Positions 46,975-59,541 of a stretch of DNA of 64,000 nt are shown here, piece after piece. The translations under genes and the position numbers were made by a program. Every line of letters starts with the position of its first letter. Position 1 is the first letter of the stretch. The stretch is from Homalodisca vitripennis (Eukaryota; Arthropoda; Insecta; Hemiptera; Cicadellidae): assembly GCF_021130785.1 (NCBI RefSeq), contig NC_060207.1:191540001-191604000 (forward strand). The letters run 5' to 3'. The notes under the pieces were generated by a model. It saw nothing but the letters and a program-made list of their open reading frames with translations. It was not told the origin of the DNA and made no database searches.

Positions 46975-48445
46975 TAAATTTCTATTTGTCTGTCTGTCCG
47001 CAGGATATCTCGAAAAATAAATTACTTATAGCCATGAAATGAAATTATGCATGACGCTTCATTTCTATATAAGACACATGAGTTCTGTGATGACGCATGT
47101 CACTCCATGGAATTTGGCTGAGCGTTAGACCACATGACAAATGTAAATAATTTTTACATTAGTTACATAATGTCATTAATTACATTAATTTTATTTTTTT
47201 CTGTGATGTGGTTTGAGCGTAGCTGCTACTTGGATGGGTGACCGCTGAGAGATCCTGTCCTTGCAAGCAGCCCGCCTTCCCGGCCATTGGCGGTGGTTCG
47301 GAAGTCACCTTTAAGCCGGTGGTCCCCAAGTTAAATGCTAGAGAGGGCTTCTTAGCCATAACTTCGCCTTCACGTACTCTTATCTTATCTAGAAGAGTTC
47401 TGTAGGTATCAGATCCATATAATACTTTTTTACCACTATTCTGCTCTATGGAGACTTCGGTTTTGTACTTTACTTTAAGTCTTAAATTAAATTTTAAGCC
47501 TTTATAACTTTAGTATGTTATTGTCACGCAGGATCTGAAACAAGTATGTAAGCGGCCACTTGTAACATTGCAGTATTACACGAATTCGATTTAATTTTGA
47601 TATTTTTGCAGTTGCAATCTGGGGAGTATATTAAAATAAGCGTAGTGTAAACTAGAAGCTGAACCTTATGCCTCAGGAAATAAAATTTATAATGCAGTTT
47701 TAGAGCAAAAGATGAATTGCAGATTAACTTTAATAATAAGAAAGTTATTAAATTAAAAATGCTGCCTGAGGGGAAATTAAAATAAAATAATATAATATAT
47801 GAAGCTTAATTTTTATATAAGCAAAAATTAATTTAGTGATATGCAAACACTCCATGGAATTTTGCTGCGCGTTACAAAATTATGTTACGTTTTATGGTTA
47901 ACCATGATAGGAACGAGATAATAGCAGAATAAATAAATTTTTAAACATGCTGATCACATTATTCATATGAAGTTTTAATACGTGAAATATGTTTACATGT
48001 AGCTTATTCATACAATAATAGCATTAAATGACAAAATTTGATTTCAACACGATCTTTCGTAGTAGTACCACCCTACCTCACCAGAACTGTTAATGTTTGA
48101 ACACTGTTATGAAACCTATAAAAATGTAATGTAATACTTTGCAAGATATATTGAGAAAGATTAACTGCACACTTTAAATTTTGTACGAAACTTCATTTCT
48201 GTATAGACAAGAATGATTTCTATGACGGTGAATAACGACCATGGTATTTGGCTCAGAGTTGTTGAATCGTATCATTCAAAATAAACCTACACAATTATCT
48301 TATGTCTGCTGGGGATGTCAAAATTTCCGATGTCTATACGACTATCCGCAGGATACCTCAATATTGAAATGAGCAATAGACTTGACAGTTTGCATGCAGC
48401 CACAGCGAAGCCTATTACGGCGCTACGTGGTACTACTCTTTAATA
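46975..48445 (+). mobile_element. R-B family repeat, copy 2, interrupted by a SINE
   Basis: The head at 46983 reads TTTGTCTGTCTGTCCGCAGG and ATATCTCGAAAA. A module of about 75 bp occurs three times (about 47056, 47803 and 48186), with CTTCATTTCTATATAAGACA or close, CTCCATGGAATTTGGCTG and AGCGTTA. The middle part at about 47910-48040 aligns with copy 1. The right end has AATGAGCAATAGACTTGAC and CAGCGAAGCCTATTACGG, which align with the reverse complement of 57.47-57.53 kb. A 5S-SINE at 47203-47400 splits it. No protein frame is present. Confidence 0.6.
47203..47400 (+). mobile_element. 5S rRNA-derived SINE, copy E (5' truncated, nested)
   Basis: Starts within the 5S-like half (GGTTTGAGCGTAGCTGCTAC) and keeps CTTGGATGGGTGACCGCTGA, AGATCCTGTCCTTGCAAGC, GCCCGCCTTCCCGGCC, GGTTCGGAAGTCACCTTTAA, CGGTGGTCCCCAAGTTAA and GAGAGGGCTTCTTAGCC. 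The body is the cleanest in the window. The usual AATAAG tail is not clear and the end is approximate. It sits inside R-B copy 2, so it inserted later than that repeat. Confidence 0.88.
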
Positions 48446-49340
48446 GGTAAAGATGACGTCAGAAAATATAATTATTATTGCATTTTGATTCAAAGAACGT
48501 TTATTCCAAATTTTTAGACATGTGTGTCGTTTAAGAACGCTACTGATAATTCCTGTAAGCAATAGGGACCTCAACCCCTAATAAGCAGTCACATTCTGAA
48601 CCAAATAATCACCCCGACTAAAACCTTGTCATTACAGACAATCCTGTAATTTTCACCAGCACCTCCCGAATACCTGTTATATTTATACTTGGCGTACAAT
48701 CATCTAGATACAGAAACGCCTATAAATTTGTTTTGGCCACTTAGGAGTAGAAGATGAGGAAACCCGTCATTTCACTTAGTCCTAAATGAACCTTTGTACT
48801 GCTTCTGGAGTGATAGGCTATTTAGGATGGGTTAGGTTGGAATAAATGCCCCTTCCTTTCGAAATTCCATGAGGGTGATACTATCTTATTATGTTCCCTT
48901 GGGAAATGGAGAGGCCAGCTCTGATCTAGCTTTTACCAGTCCAAATGAGCAGGAGAAGACATACTCCTACAAGTTTTATAATTTTTTAAGTTTTACAAAC
49001 TCTTTGACATTAAAGGAGCTCTACTATTCAGACAGTCAGCATCCGCAGTAAAATAGTTCTATCGAGCAGTCCTTTTACCCCATTATCTCGTAATCTCGTA
49101 TCTTTGTAACTAGCGATGTGATTAGTGATTAGAAATCCATTGGGTGCTCATATTTAAATGGCACATCGTTTATTCCTGTACCCAGTATATATTCTAATTG
49201 CAGTTATAAACCAGCTAGAAGTGAACAGTCCTGGATACTCTCTGTCCTGAATTTGAACAATACTTTTACAGGTGCTTATTAATATCGAGCTATTGGCTTT
49301 TCTAATAAAACAATCCAGTCAGCATTAGATAAATCTGGAA
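48446..49340. other. Nothing recognised
   Basis: Mixed composition. A 60-residue ATG-started frame (48869-49051) has no recognisable domain or splice context. Confidence 0.45.
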
Positions 49341-49346
49341 CTGTAA

Positions 49347-49709
49347 GTGAAACTGCGATATATAAATCTAAAGATACATAAACATCAGTTAACACGAACA
49401 CTGCCGCCGTTGATAGGTCGGTTAAAAATAAGACTGTTAATATATGAAATTTTAAAACATTTTAATATTTTTTACGGACTCTATTTAAGCTTTAAAGGAC
49501 CCATCATCCTTACCGTGTGCTTTCATAATTCTACTATAGAATTATTAAAATCAAAAGTATATATTATACTCTTACCAGCAGTTACAAGTATATCTTTTTT
49601 AAATTGTCATTTAGTAGAAAATAGCCTTAAGCTCCAAAGGTTGGACAGGCAGATAACCTGGTTTGGGCAGTCTAGGGAATCATCGTTTGGATATTGGATA
49701 CTGTCGTAG
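49347..49709 (+). pseudogene. Hydrophobic open frame, possibly a decayed chemoreceptor fragment
   Basis: The longest open frame outside the LINE (120 codons). It opens on GTG and has no Met codon, so it is not a complete gene. Two hydrophobic stretches are visible (around residues 40-60, FYGLYLSFKGPIILTVCF, and 70-88, VYIILLPAVTSISFLNCH), followed by VENSLKLQRLDRQI. The layout ILKHFNIFYG then C-H-x-x-E/N-x-x-K loosely resembles the last transmembrane region of insect gustatory receptors. About 60 bp downstream another frame reads MSVIVIILF, weakly like the TYLVILIQF end of that family. These are faint resemblances. A chance AT-rich frame is the main alternative. Confidence 0.15.
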
Positions 49710-49810
49710 TAAAACTAATTATAGTGTATTTGACAATGTTTTATAAGAAATTCTTATCAAGTAGTAATGTCAGTTATTGTGATAATCCTTTTTATGAGTC
49801 CCAGTCCAGT

Positions 49811-52800
49811 TGATAAGCACCTAGCACTCGTGTGGCTCTTTGCCTAGTGTTTTTTATAGTAACATAACTTATCTATACACATTAACAATTAAAACGGTAG
49901 TTCTGTACATAATGTAGCTATGGGGTAAAAAGTGGATTAAATCGGAATGTTGAAATTAACTCCATTTACCCTGGAGATGTTTAAAAAAGTCCGCGATAAA
50001 GATTTTTAAAACGTAGCGGAAAGTCAAGTGTAACAATTGCATTGAACCAACTATTTCCACTATAGCTAAATTATGTGTAGAATATTCAGTTCCTTAAACC
50101 TCTCAAGATGATCGTGGACTCTATATGTTTTAGAAGTCAAGTTATGACAGTGTTATTTTAGACGCTACACTAAGGAGAGGGTTCAATGGAAGTAAACTCA
50201 ACATTCACATAGTAATTATCTTTATACTATGTATATTAATAGTAAATAAAACCTAAATTTCCCAGTTATTACTGGGAAATTACTACTAATTTCTATTACA
50301 ATTACTATTATTGGGGAGTTACTATTGTATATCATCTAACTTATTTGCAAGATTAAAATAAATTTTAATTACAAATCAAGCTCTCTTAATTTTGTTTTCA
50401 AATTTTCTTGTTATCAACCATCTTTTCCAATGTATAATAAAAAAAAATTACAAAAGTCTGCAAAGATATTTTACTAACACTATTTTTAATATATTTTCAT
50501 CTTGTGAATTATTTTAAAATTAAATGTTTAATTCTTGGTAAAATATTTTAAAAAATGTTGAATGCTGTAACTATATGTGAATGCAGTAACTGGTTTTGTG
50601 GATTTCCACGTTTTTCTGTTGCATCATCCGTTTTATTCCAAATGAACAAATCTTACAATATTGAATTATATAGTGGGACATAGTATTATATTTCATATGC
50701 TTAATTATACTTTGTGGTGGAAAGAATACACGAATAAAAATACCTTGTGTGACAATAAACTGTTTATTAAAAGTCAAGCCTTGGCTTTTTAAACCAATGT
50801 TAAATTTTTTAGGAGATTTGCCATTATCGTAGTGTTAACACATCTCAAATAAATCGAAAACATAAAATTCATAGAAAAATATTGTTTCTTCAGATTATAG
50901 AAATTCCAGTAAGTATTATAATAGCCAAATACACATTTAATTTATTTTAAAAGCGTTTAGAATAAATATTATTATTGAAACATAACGGTGTGCACTCGTA
51001 GTGCAATTGATTTTGGGTTTATGAAATATTTTGTTTTATGTTTCATCTCTTTCAGAACTTACTAAATACAAAAAAGTTTATTATTTTTATCATTCCACAT
51101 GAAATTATAAGCATTTAACACTTGAAAATATAAAGTCTTTACATCATATGCATGAGTTATAGCTTCAGGGAGTGAAATTTTTTTATACATACACAAATAA
51201 TTTCGTGAAAAACCTTTAATAACATGTCATGAAAACTATATTTAGTGTTTTAAATTATTTATTAAAAGTTATATGTGAATAAATCTCAATCCATGCAGCA
51301 ACAAATTAATATACAAATTTTACAAATTTATTTGAGCATTTTTATTTACCCCTAATTACAAAATTTTCTAAATTTCCAATTGTAAACACATGCAGTTTCT
51401 AAGTATAAATAAATAAAAATTGTGTCTTACTTTTTAGTTATGAGGAAAAATATCTGAAAGAGCTATGGGTTCAACATTAAAAAAATATATTCATGACCCA
51501 AAATGATTGCGTAAACGTAATATAAATCTTTCGTCCATACGAAAACTAAAAGGTTAACATAACCTCGATTGCGCCACTTTCGAAGCAGAAGTTTTATATG
51601 AAAGGTGTAACAAACTTATGTTTTCGCGTGCGGAAAAATACCGAGTTACTATTAATTTTCGAAAAATATCAAAATTATTTCACTATCAGTTAACCGTTAT
51701 GAGCTACTTGTCAACATAATTAACTGGTGAGTAGTATACACATAATGTATGCGTGGAGCTAGTCTATTGTCAAAGGAAAGAATAAAACGAATAAGAGCAA
51801 CGGGGTGGTTTGAAAAAGTACCAATATAACATTATAAACCGATAATAGTAAGGATATTATGTACTGTAACTAGAAGACAAGTACGTTTATTATAATATAT
51901 GAGTGTTACAATGTAATAAAACTTAACTATAAAACTGCAACATTTTAAATTTATATTTGGCTTAAAATCACTTAGTTCTATTAATGAAATGATTAAATTA
52001 AATTAACAACTAAATTAGTTCTTGTTAACTGTCCTCTATTATATTCCTAATATTTTTTATTTTATTATCTGGAATACTTTGTACCGTTTTACAGTTCTCA
52101 ATATACATTGAATTTATTATATAAAATATTTAAATAAATTTAGAAATACGAACCATATTGTAAAAAATATGTACAATGTTGTATTACCAAATAATTTGGA
52201 AATCAAGAATATTGTTGTATAAATTTTTTCATATAATTGTAAAAATAACTCCTGTTAATTTCTTGTTTATGGCAATCGGTTTAATTTTAAATTATGAATC
52301 CACTAAAAATATTTTTGTCAAATGTGACAACATGCCTAAAGATTGTACAAATAGGAAGAACTATTGTGCAACAAGCAATTTTAGAGACCTCAAGTAACAA
52401 TTTAATTCGTCTAGTTACATTTGAAAAACAACCAGCAGAAGATACGATTATTATAATTGAAATTAATTACGTAGGGTTTTATATTTTTAACATTTAATTT
52501 CGTTTATTTAATTAAAAATAATTTCATATTATGAAATATTATTCATTAAAATATTACAGTTGAAAACAATTGCAATAAAAATATATAGGCCTAAAACATA
52601 TATCTTGCCTTTCTCTAAAAAAATACTTTTTTAATCTACAATCGTTCTTATTTTTCAATGAAACACTACTCAAATTCGCAACTTTGAATTCTTATAATTC
52701 CTTTTTGAGTTATGAAAAGTGTGTTTTGTTACGTTTTATGTTTACAGAGATGACAAATATACAGAGTTGTAGATGTGTGTTTGTTTGTAGATAAACTGTA

Positions 52801-54219
52801 CACAAAAGTATTTTATGATTTAAGTACAAAAAATGAAGATATACCCCCAAATTTAGGCCTTAAAAATATTTAAGTAAGTGAAATATTATATATTTAATAG
52901 TTTAAATTTAACTGGTTCAGCTAAAACCTTTCCGATTACAAAATAAAAAATTGGGTTTAATATAAATGGAAAAAATTAAAAATATTTATATTAAGGAAAA
53001 CGTAATAGAATATCAGGATTTTCACAACTGTATAGGAGTTTGTAAGAAGTTACAGACTGTCATAATAATATAATAGATTTTTTTAATAATTCTAGCACTG
53101 AATGTAAATAAAATATTATGATCAAATAATTTACGAAATCATCGTTATCTAATAAACTTGCATAATATTTGCATACGTACATTTTCGTTTATACCATTAT
53201 GCAGATAGTAAAATAATAAACCATGTGTTATAGTTGTACATGATAAAGTATTAATTTGGGAAGGAAATATAAATGGATAGTAATTAATTTTTTTCTTTTT
53301 CGTGTCACAAAATTTTTATACCTAAGGCAAAAAAGATGAAAAAATTACATTACGAGTACATTAAAAAAGTTATATTCGTAGAAAAATGAACCAAGAATTG
53401 GTAGTATTTAAATGAAAATTATTATTGTCTCTTATGCATTTCTATTAGATATACGATGAAAAGAAGCTATATTATCTTTCCTTTGTTTTGGTAAATTTCA
53501 ACCATTGTGTTCGTAATTTGTTCTATTAAAATTTATTTGAAAGTTTACATTTTCCAGACCCGGGATATTGTCATGTTTGGTTTCCTCTATTGCAAATGTA
53601 TGCAATAAGTACCTTTAATCATTATAAAAAATTATAATAAATTATGTCAATTCTGGGATCTCTACATACTATACCAGATTACTGTTAACATAGAAGTATC
53701 ATGCAGCTTTTTAATGATAGAATTACCAATTTATTAACCTCGTTTGCAGCGCTATCATATATAGACATTCCTTCATTATTGTATACCATTTGTAATTCCA
53801 AACTGAGAGCTATATGAATAAGTAGTTTTTAATAAAATATCCTAGGAACAAAAAGTAAAGTTTACGGTATTTTTTAAACATTTTTACGGTCAACTTACAA
53901 CAAATTTTACGGTCAACGCATTCATATTCGTTTATGCCTGTGGTATGGAAGAAATCATAAATAAAGGTTTAAACGTAAGGTAAATACTAGTGTAAAAAAT
54001 ATGAATTTTTTACAAAACAATACGAGTTTGAACTGTTGTGCCCCAACAAAAAATGTTCGAACACGAGTTCTATAGAGTAATATCGAGTGGAAAAGCATTT
54101 TAATAGATTATTTCCGAATATGCATCTTGAGCAGCATTGTTTGGAAATGAATAAAAACTGTTTGCACAAGATACGTGGGTTTGATTACTTCCATAAAATA
54201 CAAAAGCGGAGCCGGCGTA
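49811..54219. other. AT-rich stretch, nothing recognised
   Basis: Very AT-rich. Only small structures were noted: an 11-bp inverted repeat (50256-50266 and 50271-50281, arm AATTTCCCAGT) and a short direct repeat TTTTACGGTCAAC at about 53880 and 53905. Overlapping frames at 52176-52497 show no domain. Confidence 0.5.
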
Positions 54220-54770
54220 AGGACGGGCTTTGTCTCTAACAATATTCATCATGCTTTAATATAATAATGGCGGCCATGTTAAGCACAGAGTCCGGGTAAA
54301 CAGGAATTGTGAATTCAGCATGGCGGCGAGGCGCACTCTGGCAGGTTTTTCCAATATCAGAGGGGCATTCGTCATCAGTTCTCCAATGAGTGCACGCACC
54401 CACCCCCGCGCGCTGCTCTAAGGGTGAAATAATTCCGCTGCATCCAGTGCCTAGGTGCATCCGTTATTTATTTTCCACGTAAAAATATATGTTTCATTTA
54501 TGTGCGTATGTCTGAGGGCTCCGCGTCCTATTCTCCCTTCTCCTTCGTCATTCGTCCGTTTGAAATTGAAAACGCTGCCGGCCTGACGGGTGTTTTCTCT
54601 GTGAAAAATGGTCTCTCGACACTTTTGGTGCATATGAAATAAATCTCCCGGTTTTATGTGGAGTTTTTCTAGAATTGAAATGACAAAGCCTGCAGGATAT
54701 AAATTAGGCTCGGAAACAAATGAATGTGTAATACTTTGAATTGGCATTGAGATACGGCGTTTAAGTCTCT
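54220..54770. promoter_or_regulatory. Large GC-richer island with YY1/Pho-like motifs
   Basis: Seen: the largest regulatory-looking block in the right half. It contains AATGGCGGCCATG (54266-54278, two overlapping inverted GCCAT cores), a second ATGGCGGCG (54320-54328), GCACGCACCCACCCCCGCGC, GCATATGAAAT (54630-54640, octamer-like), CGGTTTTATGTGG (Hox-like) and TTGAAATTGAAAACGC. Known: ATGGCGGC is the YY1/Pleiohomeotic core, found near start sites and in Polycomb response elements. Two minus-strand frames (74 and 98 residues) cross it without a recognisable domain. Inference: an enhancer, promoter or PRE-like element; no splice donor was found. Confidence 0.35.
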
Positions 54771-57429
54771 GTAAACCTTTCAGATGAATGTGTCTCTTAT
54801 AAATTTAATTTATATAAATTCGGGTATTATTGCATATGTTTACTAATGAACCAAAATGGATTGGTTGGAAATCTGTGTATTTGTGCTATTGGTGTTGTCC
54901 GTTTCAAATTGAAATTTAATTACAAGTTCCTACATATTTAAATTAGACTTTCCTCTCGAAAATTCAACAATTATTAAACCATGATCAGACATGAACAATA
55001 CATTTATAATCGATTCCAGGGTTAACTTTTGGATCTTCTCGCCAATGTTATGTATTTTTACGTTTATATTTCATCGTTACTGAAAAAGCATATATTACCA
55101 TAAAATTTGCTATGAACTAACTATGAAATGGCAATTGCTATGAAATTTCTGGATGGTGTTAAAATTAGAACAAACTCTAAATACCCCTTTGGCAAAAATA
55201 CGTTTTTTAAAGAAACTCCACTGTTGGAAAATTGTTACAGCTTTAAACTTGTAAATAATATTTTAAAATTATCAATTCACTGAATAAATCTGACGGAAAT
55301 TCTTTATCATGCTATAATGAAACTATTGGATATGAGTGTATCGCTCAGCACTATTTATGAGCTAAATACAAAAAATGTAATAGTAACATAATAGAATAAA
55401 CATGAATTGATGCCTAATAGGAAATTTGATCTCTACGATAATATAGTTTTAGCCTTGTTATTAGTTACTACAAAAACCATTGTAAAGTATTCCGCAGTAC
55501 TGTACGTAAAATATTAAACAATAGTTTCTCGAATATGGTATATTTATATAAAATTACAGGTTCTAAAAATTACAAAACACTTTCATATTATTCTTATTGA
55601 TCAATTTCTGAAATTTAGTAGTTTAGTAATTTTGTTTTAGTAATTTTTCAAGGAACTGATATGTATGGAATGGATTAAGTCTCTGAAACGTACTTAGCGA
55701 TTAATTAAATTTACTACTATCCAGACCATACATAACGATAATAATCTAAAATAAATAGAAAGAGTTTCAAGTGTGTAATTCTTTCAATTTACAAAATGTG
55801 GTCAAATTTATTTTTATAGAACCCAAACATTTTAAAACCATATCCTAATTAATGTTTTTTATCGAGCGTACCAATAATGATAGGTATGCTCTATAGACGT
55901 GATAATAATGATTTATTTTATATTTTAACACGTGTTTAGCAGTAAATGATAATAAAAAAGTGTAATAAATATTAGTCTTCAAACATACTAAAGTCAAGAA
56001 ACCTAATATTTACCTAGATGATAATGGTTTGGCATCCTATGGTTTGATCAAAAGAGGTGAAAAGTATTTAAGTGATGACTCCTAGGGGTCTGTAGTACAG
56101 ACGTTTTACTACAAATTGAACAAATAAATATATTAAACAATTCTTAAATCCTTTTTGGAGTATACTGTGTATTACAGCACAATTGAATTTGCCTTGTATA
56201 TAGGTAAAGCAAACACTTTTGAATTGAACACTTCTTTAAAATCTCTACGAAAACTTTACTACTATAATTAAGATATATAATTATTGTCGTACTTGCCTGA
56301 CTATGAATAAGTTGTTAAACTTCCTAATATAAGATGTTTAAAATAAAAAGTAATACAAAAATGGAGAGTTTTAAAGGACATTTTCATTTTTAAATTTAGG
56401 AATACTTCTCATTGTTGGTAAAATACTAGTACCACATATCATATATTACATGATGCATTTCATGATTGAAGATTATGAGAGGCTGTGTTACTTATCAATA
56501 TTATCTCTTATAATATTCGGCCCACTGGAGTTTTAAATTAGGCCTTGACACTAAAATATCAGATTTAGTTATGACTTATTTTAAATAATTCTCTTTATTT
56601 TTTGAATGCATAGGGCATAATTTGTTGAAGATTATGTTTAGTGTTTTGAGCGACGATAACTGAACAGCTTACCTTATGATAGATAAGTCTTAAGTAGTCT
56701 AGTCTTCTACAGACCACTGCAGGTCACTGCATCAATGGAAACCTTTCCCTGTCTCACTTGCAATTAAAAACTATAATAAATGTTTTGAGTAAAGTTTGTT
56801 ATTGACGTTATAAGGTTTGAAGGGATAATAGGGTCTCGGATATTTGCCATGGTTATATGTTTCAAAAACCATTAATAAATATTTGTATTCAATAGACTGT
56901 CACTAAAAAAAGGAGAAAGAAAACAAATTGATATACCTGAAAAATTTTGAGTTCAGATAGGAGAACATAAACGTAGGCGTTGTCACTGCACCGGATGCGT
57001 CAGGAGCAAAAAACACACGCCACACCAGCACAGGCAAAAGTGGGACACTAACAAGAAAAGTCAATGTCGGAAACCATTGTCTTCTCACCTGAAAAAGAGG
57101 ATAGAAGACTTCTCACTGAATTCATATTATCATTAAATTCCAATAAATATGTGATATTTATTTCCAAGCGGAATTTCAGTATCTGATCTTATCTGTAGAT
57201 ACCATATTAAAACTGCGAATATTTCAATTGATTTTTTGAAGTTCTTGGGAGTACTTTTAAGACCTGTTAAGTTCTACTAAACACTAAGGTATAAGATATA
57301 AACAGAGAACTTGAGTAGTAGCATGTTTATTCCTGGTAGCTTTTAAAGAAAACTTAACTTAATTTTAAAGAAGTAATGATGGGTCCTTTATGTTTTCAAA
57401 AATAATTCGATATTCGATAAGATCTCTGT
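54771..57429. other. AT-rich stretch, nothing recognised
   Basis: No gene or repeat was recognised. A 61-residue minus frame at 56903-57088 with a hydrophobic N-terminal run has no family I recognise and is short. Confidence 0.5.
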
Positions 57430-58085
57430 TATTTCAAAACAGAAGTACTGTAGGAGTACACCACATTACATTTCGTAACAAGCTTCGCTGAGGTTACATG
57501 CAAAATCTCAAATCTATAGCTCATTGTATTCACGACAGATAGACATAAAGAAAACTACACCAAAAAAGACGCATCATTGAACTCATTCTTCAAGTTCTCA
57601 TTCATGCAAAATTTAAAGTGTAAAAATGGAATATGTCTACACATATATTGGTACATTATACAGTCTAATTTTTCACAGATAATTGGTTTTCATATAACTG
57701 TTTAAATAAGAAAAGATTACACACCAAGTCGCTATAAAATTGTGTTGTATATATTGGGATAGATAGTCTCATATGTTAATATGTTGCTTGTTTGAATATC
57801 TTATGAGTGTATTAAGTTTGTTTACAAATCGTTTTTTCTCTATTTTTTCTTTACCACATGGTTACCCGGAAAACGAATGTTAAAACATTCAATAACATTC
57901 AGCTAAATTCCGGGGAGCGGCATGCAACACAATCGAACTCAATGTTCCTCGTACAGAAATGAAGCCTCATACACTATTGCAAGTCTATAGGGCAATTGGT
58001 TTTCGAGATATCGTGCTGACAGATAGATAGAAATAACATTTTTCATAACACACGAGTGAGAGACTTAGCTAAAGCTCAGCCAATA
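57430..58085 (-). mobile_element. R-B family repeat, copy 3 (near complete)
   Basis: Read on the minus strand, the head is GTTATTTCTATCTATCTGTC then AGCACGATATCTCGAAAACC. One copy of the internal module follows (GGCTTCATTTCTGTACGAGG ... CCCGGAATTTAGCTGAATG), and the tail is GAGCTATAGATTTGAG, then GCATGTAACCTCAGCGAAGC and TTGTTACG, matching the end of copy 2. At about 650 bp with both ends, it is the best guide to family length. It encodes no protein. Confidence 0.6.
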
Positions 58086-59541
58086 ATTGGAGTACGCAAC
58101 AATCAGTAAGTGACGTGCAAAGATTAATTTGAAGAATACAAAGATCAATGAATATTAAGATACCATAACCTTTTATATAGAATAATATACAACATAGACT
58201 AGCATAATTGGTTTAGATACAATAAATTTAATTATTTTACGAATAAGCAAAACTGTGTAGTTCTTCAATGTTAGTACACATTTCTACTATTCAACGTAAG
58301 CTTATATATTATCAGACTAAGTACTGACTAGATTATATTATAAGTACTGTTTCTATGTTTCAGAGAAATACCAATGTTCGAGTTGTTCTAAAGCAGTGTG
58401 GACGTCGCGTCGTTTCAATTCAATATAAAATGATAAATTTAACAAATACTGTGTAAATTTTAGTTAGAAGAACTATCTAACGGATTTTTTGGCACTTTGA
58501 ATAGATCTAAAAGATTATAAATTTTTGCTTTGATGGTCATATCTTATACAATCTTTGGTTATGAGCAACAGGCTCCATAGTATCATTTTGTATCATCCAA
58601 AACTTTTAGGCTATTTGCCTTGAACTATGTTCCTTAAGGAAATGTTGTTTCGCTTTGCTTATTTTCAATATTTTTCATTTGAATGTACAGTGATATTTAC
58701 TAATATAAACAAATGAAATTTAACCATATAAAATAATGTATAAGAAACGAAATGTTTATAAAATTGCTTTCCAATAATGAAACTTATTATTTAAAATTGT
58801 TATAGGCAGCAAAAAACTACATTGGTATAGTTACACTATTTGGAAACGTGCCTATGAATACAATTAACTTTTACAACACTTTAAAATGTTCAGTGCAATT
58901 CGCGATTGTATCAATTAAACACCGTTTACAATGAAAAATTTATTTCAATACGGGGTTTATATTTAAACAATGCAACTCAATGACCAATCGTGTGAATATT
59001 ATTTTATGCCCAGTAATTTTATGTGATAGTGGCCATTTATTTATCTGGTGGTAACTTAGTCATTTCTATCTGTTTTTAAATTGTTTAGTTGTGAGTTTTA
59101 AGTTCTAGATATTTGATTTTTATTATATAGAATTATACTTAATAAAATACATGGAACATTCTCGATTAATAAAGATATATTGAAGCCATGGACACGGTTA
59201 TATAGTATTTACTCTTAACTTTGTAATGTTGAAAATTGTAAGCTTTAGAGAATATAAACATCTTTCCGGCGGCTCTATACAGAAAGATCTGGACTACACT
59301 TATATAAGACATAAGAAGGTTGAATTTTTTCGTTTATTTACACGGGAGTTGGTGAGAGGAAAGCATTGAAAGTAAATCAAATTATTAAAAACATAACCTA
59401 TTTTTTGAAAAACATGAAACGAATAACCTAAAAATGAAATAGAAACATTACAGATCTGCTTATGGTAAAAATTGGTGCTCGTTAATTTTTTGATTCACAG
59501 GTGTTGGTTTAAATGCTTATAACCAATCATTGTTTTAAATA
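58086..59541. other. AT-rich stretch, nothing recognised
   Basis: No gene, tandem repeat or element end was recognised. Confidence 0.5.
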
